The notes: generated by a model not told the origin, from the sequence alone. Numbered from the stretch's first letter, positions 50,831 to 59,828 are shown. The stretch is 64,000 nucleotides of DNA from Aquipuribacter nitratireducens (GCF_037860835.1 NZ_JBBEOG010000007.1:62001-126000), one strand, 5' to 3'. Translations and numbers: made by a program.

Positions 50831-50850
50831 CGGCCGCGGGTACCCGGCCG
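50831..50850 (+). terminator. Imperfect hairpin after the sigma factor gene
   Basis: CGGCCGCGGGT and ACCCGGCCG can pair with a two-base bulge. It begins 7 bases after the sigma stop and ends 2 bases before ATG 50853, so it may weaken readthrough and also cover the next ribosome-binding site. Confidence 0.4.
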
Positions 50851-50852
50851 CC

Positions 50853-51419
50853 ATGTCGCGCACGAGCACCGTCTCCCAGACCCTCCACGACCTCGGCGGC
50901 GCCGCCTGGTTCGGTGGCTCCCTCATGGGTGCCGTCGGCGTCAACAGCGCCGCCGACCGCGCCGAGCCGGAGCAGCGGCTCGCCGCGTCCGGCGCCGGGT
51001 GGGGGAAGTGGGCCCCCGTCCAGGCGGCTGCGGTCGCCGCGCACACCCTCGGTGGGATCGGCCTGCTCGTGGCGAACAGGGACCGCGTCGGGCAGCAGAA
51101 AGGCGTGCTCGCGAACACGGTCGTGAAGTCGGCCCTCACGCTGCTCGCCGTGGGCGCCACCGCGTGGAGCGGTGTCCTCGGGGCCAAGGTCGGCAAGGAG
51201 CACGTGCCGGTCGAGGGCAGCACCGAGCCGTCGAGCGGCACGCCGCACGACGTCGCCCAGGCGCAGCAGCAGCTGAAGGCGCTGCAGTGGGTCACGCCCG
51301 TCCTGACCGGGGCGGTCGTCGCGCTGGGCGCGCAGCAGAGCCAGCAGCAGCGGCCCGAGAAGCAGGCGCGCGGCCGGCTCGGCCGGGTGCGGCAGGTGGG
51401 GCGCGCCGTCCGGCGCTGA
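50853..51419 (+). CDS. Conserved actinobacterial membrane-associated protein
   Basis: A 188-residue protein with one or two hydrophobic segments (WAPVQAAAVAAHTLGGIGLLVA and VVKSALTLLAVGATAWSGVLGA) and a third near WVTPVLTGAVVALGA. The start TLHDLGGAAWFGGSLMGAVGVN looks conserved. The C-terminus is basic and glutamine-rich (SQQQRPEKQARGRLGR). I recall similar uncharacterised actinobacterial proteins but no function. The ATG at 50853 is the clear start. Its neighbour downstream is a histidine phosphatase in the same direction, 77 bases away. Confidence 0.75.
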   Translation: MSRTSTVSQTLHDLGGAAWFGGSLMGAVGVNSAADRAEPEQRLAASGAGWGKWAPVQAAAVAAHTLGGIGLLVANRDRVGQQKGVLANTVVKSALTLLAVGATAWSGVLGAKVGKEHVPVEGSTEPSSGTPHDVAQAQQQLKALQWVTPVLTGAVVALGAQQSQQQRPEKQARGRLGRVRQVGRAVRR

Positions 51420-51496
51420 CGCCTGCAGGGTCGTCGCCGCCTCGTCGGGGCACGGCTCCGGTGGCGGCCGGCTCGCCGGACCGGTCGACTGGTCCC

Positions 51497-52081
51497 ATGG
51501 CCTCCGAGGACCGGACGATCACCCTGCTCCGCCACGGCGAGACCGAGTGGAGCGCCGCCCACAAGCACACCGGTCGCACCGATCTCGAGCTGACACCCGA
51601 CGGGGAGGACCACGCCCGCCGTGCCGGGGACAGCCTCGCCGGCGAGCGCTTCGCCCACGTCCTGTGCAGTCCGCTGCGGCGCGCCACCGACACGTGCCGG
51701 CTCGCCGGGCTCGGCGAGCCGGAGCTCGTCGACGACCTCATGGAGTGGGACTACGGCGAGGCGGAGGGCCGCACCACCGCGGAGATGGCCGAGGACGTCC
51801 CCGGGTGGACGGTGTGGACGCACCCGCTCGGGCAGGGCGAGCTCGTCGAGCAGGTCGGTGAACGCGCGGACCGGGTCGTCGCCCGGCTCGAGGAGCTCGA
51901 CGGTGACGTCGCCGTCGTCGCCCACGGGCACCTGCTCCGCATCCTCACCGCCCGGTGGCTGGAGCTCCCGGCGGTCGAGGGGCGCCGGTTCGTGCTCGGC
52001 ACGGCCGCGCTGTGCCGGCTCGGGTACGAGCGCGGCAACCGGGTGATCGAGCGGTGGAACGACACCGGTCACATGCGCTGA
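51497..52081 (+). CDS. Histidine phosphatase family (phosphoglycerate-mutase-like) protein
   Basis: A 194-residue enzyme with the phospho-His signature LLRHGETEWS and the second catalytic His in VVAHGHLLRILTARW, plus TDLELTPDG and VLCSPLRRATDT, the standard set of this superfamily. WDYGEAEGRTTAEMAED is the middle loop that often holds the acid. Such proteins are acid phosphatases or sugar-phosphate phosphatases, and their substrate cannot be read from sequence. ATG 51497 matches the family. It ends 33 bases from the convergent beta-lactamase-fold gene. Confidence 0.93.
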   Translation: MASEDRTITLLRHGETEWSAAHKHTGRTDLELTPDGEDHARRAGDSLAGERFAHVLCSPLRRATDTCRLAGLGEPELVDDLMEWDYGEAEGRTTAEMAEDVPGWTVWTHPLGQGELVEQVGERADRVVARLEELDGDVAVVAHGHLLRILTARWLELPAVEGRRFVLGTAALCRLGYERGNRVIERWNDTGHMR

Positions 52082-52114
52082 GCGCCCTGGCCCCCGTCGG
52101 TCGGCGCGGAGCGG

Positions 52115-53164
52115 TCAGCCCGGAGCGCGCCACGCCTCGAGCACCGCCGTGCGGATGTCGGCGGCCGGCTCGGCCATGTTGCACAGCACGACGAGGGTGG
52201 CCCCCTCCTCCGGCCAGCGCTGCGCGAGCACGTCGACCCCCGGGTCGCCACCACCGTGGCCGAAGCGCCCGTCCGGGTAGAGGATCACGCCGTAGCCCAT
52301 GCCGAAGCCGGGCGCGTCGAGCACCTCCGTGTGCCGCGTGAGGGCGGCGTCCCTCAGCCCGCCGAGCAGCGAGCCGTCCTCGAAGGCCGTGAGGAAGCGG
52401 TCGACGTCGCGCGCAGTGACGAAGGCTCCGCCGTCACCGCCCCCGACCACGGGGATGCTGAAGACGTTGCTCCGCCACGGGCCGTCGTCGCGGGGCAGGT
52501 GGCCGACGGCGACGTCCGGGCGGGCCTCGTCGGTCCGGAAGTACCCGCTGGCCGTCATGCCCGCCCGCCCGAGCACCCGCTCGGTGACGACGGCGGTGAA
52601 CGGCCGCCCGGTCACCTCCTCGACGACGGCGGACAGGAGCACGTACCCGGCGTTGGAGTAGTGGAAGCGCTCCCCGGGCGCGCGGTAGGGCGGCCGGTCG
52701 CCGTACAGCGGGAGGAAGTCGTCGGGCCGTTCCACCCGGTAGCACGGGAGGTCGCGCCACAGCGCGCCGTAGTCCTCGACGTAGCCGGGGGTGTCCTCGT
52801 CCTCCTCGGCGTAGTCGGCGATGCCGGAGGTGTGGGTGAGGAGGTGATGGACGGTGACGTCGTCGCGGAGCGTCGCGGGCCTGCGGGCCGCCGGCAGCAC
52901 GTCGACCACCCGGTCCCCGACCGTCAGCCGTCCCTCGCCCACGAGGTCGAGCACCGCCGCGGCGGTGAACATCTTCGACATCGACGCGACACCGAAGCGC
53001 GTCCGCGTCGTCACGGGCACCCCGGCGGCCCGGTCGGCGAGGCCGTAGCACCCCTCGAGCAGCGTCTCCCCCGCCACGCTGAGGAGGACGGCCCCGGACA
53101 GCTCGTCGGCCTCGGCCCGCTCGGCGAGCCGCCGGTCGAGCGCCCGCAGGGCCTCCGTCGACAT
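52115..53164 (-). CDS. Serine hydrolase of the beta-lactamase/class C fold
   Basis: A 349-residue protein of the penicillin-binding/class C esterase type. The nucleophile is in SMSKMFT (SxxK), the second motif is YSNAGY (YxN), and the third is a HGGGDPG-type loop near the C-terminus (GHGGGDPG). LLTHTSGIADYAEE is the conserved N-terminal block. There is no signal peptide, so it is likely an intracellular esterase or D-aminopeptidase rather than a secreted lactamase. ATG 53164 is 6 bases after GACCCT on the minus strand. Divergent from the LLM gene. Confidence 0.88.
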   Translation of the reverse strand: MSTEALRALDRRLAERAEADELSGAVLLSVAGETLLEGCYGLADRAAGVPVTTRTRFGVASMSKMFTAAAVLDLVGEGRLTVGDRVVDVLPAARRPATLRDDVTVHHLLTHTSGIADYAEEDEDTPGYVEDYGALWRDLPCYRVERPDDFLPLYGDRPPYRAPGERFHYSNAGYVLLSAVVEEVTGRPFTAVVTERVLGRAGMTASGYFRTDEARPDVAVGHLPRDDGPWRSNVFSIPVVGGGDGGAFVTARDVDRFLTAFEDGSLLGGLRDAALTRHTEVLDAPGFGMGYGVILYPDGRFGHGGGDPGVDVLAQRWPEEGATLVVLCNMAEPAADIRTAVLEAWRAPG

Positions 53165-53233
53165 GTGGGGAGGGTCCCGCGCGCGGCCACCGCCGTCGAG
53201 CGGTTTCCTGGTGGGCATAGGTCCGGGGCTCCG

Positions 53234-53258
53234 GACGTTCACGGGTCGTAGAAACGTC
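53234..53258 (+). promoter_or_regulatory. GACGTT inverted repeat upstream of the LLM oxidoreductase
   Basis: GACGTT (53234-53239) and AACGTC (53253-53258) form a perfect 6-bp inverted repeat with a 13-base spacer in the 112-base divergent gap, 18 bases before the GTG start. It could be an operator. Confidence 0.35.
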
Positions 53259-53276
53259 AATCATCAGGAGGCAGCG

Positions 53277-54425
53277 GTGACCGGCATCCAGCTCGGCGTC
53301 TTCAGCGTCGGCGACGTCACGCCCGACCCGACGACGGGACGGACCCCGACCCAGCACGAGCGCATCAAGGCGCTCATGGAGATCGGGAGGAAGGCGGAGG
53401 AGGTCGGCTTCGACGTCTTCGCCCTCGGCGAGCACCACGACCACCCGTTCGTGCCGTCGGCGCTCACGACGATGCACGCGTTCCTCGCGGCGCAGACCGA
53501 GCGGCTGGTCTTCTCGACGTCGATCGCCCACATCACGACGAACGACCCGGTCCACATCGCCGAGCAGTACGCGATGCTCCAGCACCTGTCGGACGGGCGC
53601 GTCGACCTCATGTTCGGCCGCGGCAACACCGGCCCGGTGTACCCGTGGTTCGGCAAGGACATCCGCGACGGCATCCAGCTCGCCATCGAGAACTACGACC
53701 TGCTCCACACCCTGTGGCGCACCGACGTCGTCGACTGGCAGGGCAAGTTCCGCACGCCGCTGCAGGGGTTCACCTCGACCCCCCGCCCGCTCGACGGCGT
53801 CCCCCCGTTCGTGTGGCACGGGTCGATCCGCTCGCCGGAGATCGCCGAGCAGGCGGCCTACTACGGCAACGGCTTCTTCCACAACAACATCTTCTGGCCG
53901 TCGTCGCACGTGCGACGGATGGTCGGCTTCTACCGCCAGCGCTGGGAGCAGTACGGCCACGGCCCCGCCGACCAGGCGATCGTCGGGCTGGGCGGGCAGG
54001 TCTTCGTCCGCCCGAACAGCCAGGACGCGGTGCGGGAGTTCCGCCCGTACTTCGACGTCGCGCCGGTCTACGGGCACGGCCCGTCGCTCGAGGAGTACAT
54101 GCGCGAGACCCCGCTGACGGTCGGCTCGCCGCAGCAGGTCATCGAGCGCACCCTGTCGTTCCGCGAGGTCGTCGGGGACTACCAGCGCCAGATGTTCCTC
54201 CTCGACCACGCCGGCCTGCCGCTCAAGACGGTCCTCGAGCAGATGGACCTCCTCGGCGAGCACGTGCTCCCGGTGCTGCGCGAGGAGTTCGCGAAGGGCC
54301 GTCCCGCGCACGTGCCCGACGCGCCGACGCACGCGTCGCTGCTGGAGAAGAAGGAGGCCGGGCTGCTGCTCCCGCGCCCCGCCCACGAGTCGGCCCGCCA
54401 GGCCGAGGAGGAGGTGTCGGCGTGA
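53277..54425 (+). CDS. LLM-class flavin-dependent monooxygenase
   Basis: A 382-residue luciferase-like enzyme of the group with CE1758-type reductase partners. Blocks include GIQLGVFSVGDVTPDP, FDVFALGEHHDHPFVPSA, VFSTSIAHITTNDPVHIAEQYA, GRVDLMFGRGNTGPVYPWFG and SPEIAEQAAYYGNGFFHNN. It is expected to use reduced FMN supplied by the next gene. GTG 53277 was chosen for its AGGAGG ribosome-binding site (53267-53272). The upstream in-frame extension has no such site. The stop overlaps the FMN reductase start by 4 bases. The oxidised substrate is unknown. Confidence 0.92.
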   Translation: MTGIQLGVFSVGDVTPDPTTGRTPTQHERIKALMEIGRKAEEVGFDVFALGEHHDHPFVPSALTTMHAFLAAQTERLVFSTSIAHITTNDPVHIAEQYAMLQHLSDGRVDLMFGRGNTGPVYPWFGKDIRDGIQLAIENYDLLHTLWRTDVVDWQGKFRTPLQGFTSTPRPLDGVPPFVWHGSIRSPEIAEQAAYYGNGFFHNNIFWPSSHVRRMVGFYRQRWEQYGHGPADQAIVGLGGQVFVRPNSQDAVREFRPYFDVAPVYGHGPSLEEYMRETPLTVGSPQQVIERTLSFREVVGDYQRQMFLLDHAGLPLKTVLEQMDLLGEHVLPVLREEFAKGRPAHVPDAPTHASLLEKKEAGLLLPRPAHESARQAEEEVSA

Positions 54426-55060
54426 CCGCCCGCCCCGCGTCGCGTCGGATCGCCGTCGTCAGCGGCGGTCTGTCGGAGACGTCCGCCACCCGACGCCTCG
54501 CCGACCGGCTCGGCGAGGCGACCGTCGCGGCGCTGGCCGCGCGCGGTGTCGCCGCCGAGGTCACGACCTTCGACCTGCGCCCGCGCGCCCACGACATCAC
54601 CAACGCGATGCTCACCGGCTTCGCGGGGCGGTCGTTGCAGGCCGACCTCGACGCCGTCCTCGCCGCGGACGGCGTCGTGGCCGCGTCGCCGGTCTACTCC
54701 GGGGCGTACACGGGGCTGTTCAAGGGCTTCGTCGACCTGCTGGGCCAGGCCGCCTTCGACGGCACGCCCGTGCTGCTCGCCGCGACCGCCGGCACCGCCC
54801 GGCACTCCCTCGCGCTCGAGCACGCGATGCGTCCGCTGTTCAGCTACCTGCGCGCGCTCACCGTGCCGACCGGGGTCTTCGCCGCGAGCGAGGACTGGGG
54901 CGGCGACGGCGAGGCGGCCGGGGCGCTGTCGGGCCGGATCGAGCGCGCGGCCGGGGAGCTCGCGGATCTCGTCGCGTCCCGCGACCCCAAGCGGGTCGTC
55001 GACGAGTACGAGAACGCGCCCGCCTTCACCGACCTCCTGGGCTCCCTCCGCACCTCGTAG
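54422..55060 (+). CDS. NADPH-dependent FMN reductase
   Basis: A 212-residue flavodoxin-like reductase: RIAVVSGGLSETSATRRLAD is the phosphate loop, VVAASPVYSGAYTGLFKGFVDLL holds the flavin contact, and VLLAATAGTARHSLALEHAMRP is the conserved second half (CE1759-type). It makes FMNH2 for the monooxygenase encoded immediately before, with a 4-base GTGA overlap. The pair is thus a two-component flavin monooxygenase. A hairpin (55104-55138) follows and probably ends the unit. Confidence 0.92.
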   Translation: MTARPASRRIAVVSGGLSETSATRRLADRLGEATVAALAARGVAAEVTTFDLRPRAHDITNAMLTGFAGRSLQADLDAVLAADGVVAASPVYSGAYTGLFKGFVDLLGQAAFDGTPVLLAATAGTARHSLALEHAMRPLFSYLRALTVPTGVFAASEDWGGDGEAAGALSGRIERAAGELADLVASRDPKRVVDEYENAPAFTDLLGSLRTS

Positions 55061-55103
55061 CTCTCGCCCGCCACGTCTGCGTTCGGACCGACGGAGGGCT
55101 GGG

Positions 55104-55138
55104 GTCGCGAGGCGGTGCGCCCGGCGGCGCATCGCGAC
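55104..55138 (+). terminator. Two-stage hairpin after the FMN reductase gene
   Basis: Outer arms GTCGCGA and TCGCGAC and inner arms TGCGCC and GGCGCA, with a small asymmetric bulge. It lies 44 bases after the reductase stop and just before the next gene. Confidence 0.5.
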
Positions 55139-55151
55139 AGACTCCGGGGGC

Positions 55152-56795
55152 GTGGGAGGCGACGGCGAGGCAGGCGACGGTGAGGTAGGCGACGGGGCGA
55201 CCGACTGGTTCCTCGACGCCGACGGGCGCGGCAACCCGGCGTCGCGCCTGCGGCCGTGGACGAGCGGCAACCGGGTCGAGCCGCTCGTGCACGGACGGAC
55301 GTACTTCCCTCGACTCGCCGACACCCTGGCCGGCGTGGGTCCCGGCGACCTCGTGCTCGTCGCCGGCTGGCGCGGCGACCCCGACGAGCTCCTGACGGAC
55401 GACGGTCCCACGGTGGGCGAGGCCCTGTCGGCCGCGGCGCGGCGGGGCGCCACGGTGCGCGGCCTCCTGTGGCACTCCCACCTCGACGCGTTCCGGCTCA
55501 CGCACGAGGAGAACCGCGGGCTCGCGCTGTCCGTGGAGGACGCGGGCGGCCGCGTGCTCCTCGACCAGCGCGTGCGGCCGTTCGGCTGCCACCACCAGAA
55601 GTTCGTCGTCGTCCGGCACGCGGGGCGGCCCGAGCGCGACGTCGCGTACGCGGGGGGCCTCGACCTCGGGCACGGCCGCCGTGACGACGACCTCCACCAC
55701 GGCGACCCGCAGACCCGTCGCTTCGCCGACGTCTACGGCCCGACACCGGCGTGGCACGACGTCCAGGTCGCGGTGTGCGGGCCCGCGGTCGCCGACGTCG
55801 AGGACTCCTTCCGGGAGCGCTGGGAGGACGACTCCCCCGTCTCGCTGCTGCTGTGGCACGTCGTGCCCGACCTCGTGCACGGGGTCGACCGCCGCGCCGA
55901 CCCGCTGCCACCGCCCCGACCCGCACCCGCGCCGCACGGCTCGTGCGCCGTGCAGGTGCTCCGCACGTACCCGCGGCGGCACGTGCGTCACCACCCGTTC
56001 GCCCCCTCGGGCGAACGGAGCGTCGCGAGGGCCTACCTCAGGGCCCTGCGCCGGGCGCGGCGGCTCGTCTACGTCGAGGACCAGTACCTGTGGTCGACGG
56101 AGGTGGCGAAGGTCTTCGCCGACGCCCTGCGCGACAACCCGCGCCTGCAGCTCGTCGCCGTCGTCCCGCGCCACTCCGAGAACGGGGGTGCCGGCGACCT
56201 CCCGATGTCCGTCGGGCACGCCCGGGCGCTGCGGCGCGTGAAGGACGCGGGCGGCAGGCGGGTCGTGGTCGTCGACCTGGAGAACGACCGCGGGCTGCCG
56301 GTGTACGTCCACGCGAAGGTGTGCGTCGTCGACGACGTGTGGGCGTGCGTCGGCAGCGACAACTTCAACCGCCGCTCGTGGACCTACGACGCCGAGCTGA
56401 CCGTCGCCGTCCTCGACGCCGCGCGCGACGAGCGGGTGCCTGCGGACCCGGCCGGGCTCGGCGACGGCGCCCGCGTGTTCGCGCGCGGGCTGCGGCTGCG
56501 GCTCATGGCCGAGCACCTCGGTCTCACCGACGCCGACGGCCGGCTCGAGCACCCCGCGGCCGCCGACCACCTCCTCGACCCCGACGCCGCGGTGCACGCC
56601 GTGCGCGCGTGCGCCGAGGAGGTGGACCGCTGGCACGGGCGCGGTCGCCGGGGCCCACGTCCGCACGGGCGGCTGCGGAGCCACCCGTGGGAACGTCCGC
56701 GGGCGTGGCAGGTGGCGCTGGGCGCCCCGGCGTACCACCTCACCGTCGACCCCGACGGGCGGCCACGCGCGCTGCGGCGCCGGGGCGGCTACTGA
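55152..56795 (+). CDS. Phospholipase D-like protein
   Basis: A 547-residue PLD-superfamily protein with two catalytic half-sites: HHQKFVVVRH (about 150) and HAKVCVVDDVWACVGSDNFNRR (about 390). VEDQYLWSTEVAKVFADAL and the repeated Trp/Asp blocks fit bacterial PLD-like phosphatidyltransferases or hydrolases. No signal peptide is seen, so the location is unclear. The N-terminus is low complexity: GDGEA, GDGEV and GDGAT from a 15-base tandem repeat. GTG 55152 lies within 8 bases of an AGACT-like hexamer but the true start might be further in, at the first conserved block (TDWFLDADGRGNP). Its end overlaps the convergent hydrolase by 7 bases. Confidence 0.87.
   Translation: MGGDGEAGDGEVGDGATDWFLDADGRGNPASRLRPWTSGNRVEPLVHGRTYFPRLADTLAGVGPGDLVLVAGWRGDPDELLTDDGPTVGEALSAAARRGATVRGLLWHSHLDAFRLTHEENRGLALSVEDAGGRVLLDQRVRPFGCHHQKFVVVRHAGRPERDVAYAGGLDLGHGRRDDDLHHGDPQTRRFADVYGPTPAWHDVQVAVCGPAVADVEDSFRERWEDDSPVSLLLWHVVPDLVHGVDRRADPLPPPRPAPAPHGSCAVQVLRTYPRRHVRHHPFAPSGERSVARAYLRALRRARRLVYVEDQYLWSTEVAKVFADALRDNPRLQLVAVVPRHSENGGAGDLPMSVGHARALRRVKDAGGRRVVVVDLENDRGLPVYVHAKVCVVDDVWACVGSDNFNRRSWTYDAELTVAVLDAARDERVPADPAGLGDGARVFARGLRLRLMAEHLGLTDADGRLEHPAAADHLLDPDAAVHAVRACAEEVDRWHGRGRRGPRPHGRLRSHPWERPRAWQVALGAPAYHLTVDPDGRPRALRRRGGY
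55158..55196 (+). repeat. 15-bp tandem repeat at the 5' end of the PLD-like gene
   Basis: GGCGACGGCGAGGCA, GGCGACGGTGAGGTA and a partial third copy encode GDGEA, GDGEV and GDG. In-frame length variation is possible. Confidence 0.7.
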
Positions 56796-57628
56796 CCCGT
56801 CGTCGAGGACCGGGCGACGGCGGGCGCCGGGTCCGGGGCGAGCGCCCCGCCCGTCGCCTCGAGCAGCACCCGGACCGTCGCCGCCGGCTCGTCCCACGGC
56901 GGCAGGTGACCGGACCGCTCGAACCACCGGACGGTCGCGCCCGGCACGGCCGCCGCCGCCCGGGCCGCCTGCTGCGGCAGGCAGAGCCCGTCCCGCCGGC
57001 CCCAGCCGAGCGTCACGCGGCGCCCGGCCACCGCACCGGCCGGGACGGTCACCGCCGGGCGCCGGCTCGCGATCCACCGCAGGCCCGGCAGGAACGACGC
57101 CGTGCGCCCGAAGCGGCGCGAGCCGTCGACGACGACGTCGCGTGGCAGCGCGACCGGTCGCGGGGACAGCGGCCGCAGCAGGAGGGCACGGGCCGCGCCG
57201 AGCGCGACCAGGTGCGGGACCAGTCCGCGCAGGACGTGGACGAGGACGGTCGCGGTCCACGCGACGAGCACGAACCACGCCCGCCCGAGCGCTCCCCAGT
57301 AGCCGCTCGGCGCGAGGGCGACGACGTGCCCGCCGTGGCCGCGGCGCAGCAGCTCGAGGACGACCTCGCCCCCCATCGAGCTGCCCACGAGGTCCGCACC
57401 CAGCAGGTCCTCCGCCGCGAGGGTCGCCTCGACGGCGTCGACGAGCGTCGCCAGGGCGAAGGGCCCGGGCAGCGGCGGCGAGTCGCCGAAACCGGGCAGG
57501 TCGAGCGTCACGACCTCGCGGTGGCGCGCGAGCGGCTCGAGCACCGGTCGCCAGCAGTCGGAGGTCGCCCCGAGGCCGTGGACGAGGACGAGGGGCTCGC
57601 CGGAGCCGTGGCGCTGGACGCGAAGCAC
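56789..57628 (-). CDS. Alpha/beta-fold hydrolase
   Basis: A 279-residue hydrolase. The oxyanion strand LVLVHGLGATSDCW, the nucleophile elbow GSSMGGEV, the acid Asp in LGWGRRDGLCLP and His in RSGHLPPWDEP form the triad and match the esterase/haloalkane-type family. An amphipathic cap lies between (GALGRAWFVLVAWTATVLVHVL), hydrophobic enough to touch a membrane. The GTG at 57628 matches the first strand. It converges with the PLD-like gene with 7-base overlap and begins 51 bases from the MBL gene end on the same strand. Confidence 0.9.
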   Translation of the reverse strand: MLRVQRHGSGEPLVLVHGLGATSDCWRPVLEPLARHREVVTLDLPGFGDSPPLPGPFALATLVDAVEATLAAEDLLGADLVGSSMGGEVVLELLRRGHGGHVVALAPSGYWGALGRAWFVLVAWTATVLVHVLRGLVPHLVALGAARALLLRPLSPRPVALPRDVVVDGSRRFGRTASFLPGLRWIASRRPAVTVPAGAVAGRRVTLGWGRRDGLCLPQQAARAAAAVPGATVRWFERSGHLPPWDEPAATVRVLLEATGGALAPDPAPAVARSSTTGQ

Positions 57629-57678
57629 CCGCCGACAGTGCGACGTCGGCCCCGGCTCCGCCAGCCGAGCGGGTCGGC

Positions 57679-58632
57679 CTAGGCGTTCGTTGACGCCTCG
57701 ACCACCAGCCGCGCGCCCGCAGTCATGAGCGTGAATGCGTCCGGCAACCGGTCCGCCACCACCCGCTGGGCCGTGAAGCCGCTGCAGTGCATCGGAGACA
57801 CCAGTCGCAGCCCTCGGTCCACCAATCCCTCCACCGTCTTGTCGATCTTCTCACGCGTGATCCCCGCGTGGGCGAGGTGGAAGCCGCCGAGGATCCCGTG
57901 CAGGCGGTCGTTGCCGGTGAGGCGGGCGGCGTGGTCGAGCGAGCTCAGCACACCGGAGTGCCCGCATGGGTCGAGCACGACCAGCCCCACGCCCGTGACG
58001 TCGACGACGAGCGTCATGTAGTCCTCGATGGGGTCCGGGCCGACCCGGCCGTCCCGCACGGACACCCGACCGACGGGCACCTCGTGCTCGAAGTCGACGG
58101 TGATGGGGATCTCACCGCTCGTCGTGATGCCGGGCGCGAGGTCGAGGGGCTCGCGCACGGCCATGACGGCTGCTCCCGCGTCCACGAGCTGCCGCTCGGT
58201 AAGGCCACGGTTGAAGTACTGGATCATGACGTCGGGTCGGCGGATGGACCGGGGCAGGAATGCCGAGGGGTGGACGACGATCGGCACCCGCCGTCCGATC
58301 GCCCCGAGCGCCGCGTAGATCCCTCCGAAGTGGTCGGGGTGGCCGTGGCTCAGCACCACCTGGTCGACCTGGGTGAGGTCGACACCGAGGACATCGGCGT
58401 TGTGGAGGATCGGGACACCGCTCATGCCCGCGTCGAAGAGGATCCGCGTCGTGCGACCGGCGGTCGTCGCCTCGAGGAGGAAGGAGATGCCGTTCTCCGC
58501 GAGCGGCGTGCCGCGCCGCGGCAGGAAGTGCTCCACCATGCCCTGCCGGGTGACGGTGGCGGAGTTCTGCATGAGCATGTCGATGTAGTTGTCGACGAGG
58601 ACGGTGACGACGAGCCGGTCACAGGTCTGCAC
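57679..58632 (-). CDS. MBL-fold metallohydrolase
   Basis: A 317-residue metallo-beta-lactamase-fold protein related to the COG1237 group, recognised by ILFDAGMSGVPILHNADVLG and VVLSHGHPDHFGG with metal ligands His96, His98, Asp100 and His101. Later ligands are in HSGVLSSLDHAARLTG and GGFHLAHAG, and the C-terminal MHCSGF. Some relatives make part of methanopterin in archaea, but here it is linked to a CoA catabolic operon, so a hydrolase role is more likely. The ATG at 58632 lies 53 bases after the thiolase gene stop, so it is probably the last gene of the operon. Confidence 0.88.
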   Translation of the reverse strand: MQTCDRLVVTVLVDNYIDMLMQNSATVTRQGMVEHFLPRRGTPLAENGISFLLEATTAGRTTRILFDAGMSGVPILHNADVLGVDLTQVDQVVLSHGHPDHFGGIYAALGAIGRRVPIVVHPSAFLPRSIRRPDVMIQYFNRGLTERQLVDAGAAVMAVREPLDLAPGITTSGEIPITVDFEHEVPVGRVSVRDGRVGPDPIEDYMTLVVDVTGVGLVVLDPCGHSGVLSSLDHAARLTGNDRLHGILGGFHLAHAGITREKIDKTVEGLVDRGLRLVSPMHCSGFTAQRVVADRLPDAFTLMTAGARLVVEASTNA

Positions 58633-58685
58633 GGTGCTCTCCTCCGGGCTGCGGTGCGGCGGGGTGGTGATCGGACGACGGATCC

Positions 58686-59828
58686 TCAGGCGGCTGCGGG
58701 CTCGCTCGACAGCACCGCGGTCGCGTGGGCGGCGAGCGTCATCCCCATACCGTGGACGAGGGAGACCGTCGCCCCGGGGACCTGTCGCCGCCCGGCCGTC
58801 CCACGCAGCTGCTGCACCGCCTCGACGACGAGGAACATCGAGAGCATCCCCGGGTGGGTGTACGACAGACCCGCGCCGTTCGTGTTGAGGGCGAGTCGCC
58901 CACCGGGTGCCACGGCGCCGCCGCTCACGAAGTCGCCCCCTTCGCCCTTCCCGCAGAACCCGAGGTCCTCCAGCAGGACCAGGAGGCTGATGGTGAAGGC
59001 GTCGTAGACGTGCGCGGTGTCGACGTCGTCGAGCGTGACACCGGCCATGGTCAGGGCCCTGCCGGCGCTCGCGGCCGCCTCGGTCGCGGTGAGGTCCGGC
59101 ATCTGCGAGACGCTGCGGTGGTTGACGGCCTCACCTGTGCCGAGCAGATAGACCGGCCGCGAGGGGAGATCACGCGCTCGATCCGCGGAGGTGACGACGA
59201 CGGCCCCTCCGCCGTCGGTCACGAGGCAGCAGTCGAGCTTGTGGAGCGGGTCCGCGATCATCCGCGACGACAGCACGTCCTCGACCGTGAGGGGCGTCGG
59301 GTACGGGGCGTCGTCGGTCAGGAGCGACCACTGGCGAGCCGAGACGGCCAGCTCGGCCAGCTGCTCGCTCGTCGTGCCGTACTGCGCCATGTGGCGCCGG
59401 GCGATCATCCCGAAGGCCCCCACAGGGTGGAGAAGCCCGTACGGCGCCTCGTAGGGCGACTGCTCGGCCATGCTCACCAGGGAGCCGGCGTCGCTGCGCT
59501 GCGTGCTCCCGTAGGCGATGACGGCGACCGAGCACAGGCCCGCCCGGATGGCAGCGGCCGCGTGCCCGAGCTGCGCGACGAACGCGCAGCCGCCGATGGC
59601 CGTCGAGTCCGTGAAGCGGGGTCGCACACCGAGGTACTCCGCCAACGTCAGCGTCGGCATCGCGTAGTAGGAGGAGGACGTGAAGAGACCGTCGACGTCC
59701 TCCAGCCGCAGGCCCGCGTCGGCCAGCGCCCGGGTGACGGCGACGGCCATCAGGCCCACGGGTGAGCGGCCCTCCGTCCTGAAGGTGTCGACCTGCGCCG
59801 CGCCGACGACCGCTGCTGCCGTGCTCAT
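58686..59828 (-). CDS. Thiolase-like (SCP-x/Ltp2-type) enzyme
   Basis: A 380-residue thiolase-fold protein. TEGRSPVGLMAVAVTRALAD, FTDSTAIGGCAFVAQLGHAA, DCCLVTDGGGAVVVTSADRA, YDAFTISLLVLLEDLGFCGKGEGG and LNTNGAGLSYTHPGM are the blocks of the lipid-transfer-protein-like acetyltransferases. The nucleophile cysteine of ordinary thiolases is not obvious, and CAF in the GGCAF segment is one candidate. Such proteins often act as retro-aldolases or thiolases with a Zn-ribbon OB-fold partner, which here is encoded immediately before with an ATGA overlap. It should release acetyl- or propionyl-CoA, or a related unit, from the pathway intermediate. Confidence 0.88.
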   Translation of the reverse strand: MSTAAAVVGAAQVDTFRTEGRSPVGLMAVAVTRALADAGLRLEDVDGLFTSSSYYAMPTLTLAEYLGVRPRFTDSTAIGGCAFVAQLGHAAAAIRAGLCSVAVIAYGSTQRSDAGSLVSMAEQSPYEAPYGLLHPVGAFGMIARRHMAQYGTTSEQLAELAVSARQWSLLTDDAPYPTPLTVEDVLSSRMIADPLHKLDCCLVTDGGGAVVVTSADRARDLPSRPVYLLGTGEAVNHRSVSQMPDLTATEAAASAGRALTMAGVTLDDVDTAHVYDAFTISLLVLLEDLGFCGKGEGGDFVSGGAVAPGGRLALNTNGAGLSYTHPGMLSMFLVVEAVQQLRGTAGRRQVPGATVSLVHGMGMTLAAHATAVLSSEPAAA

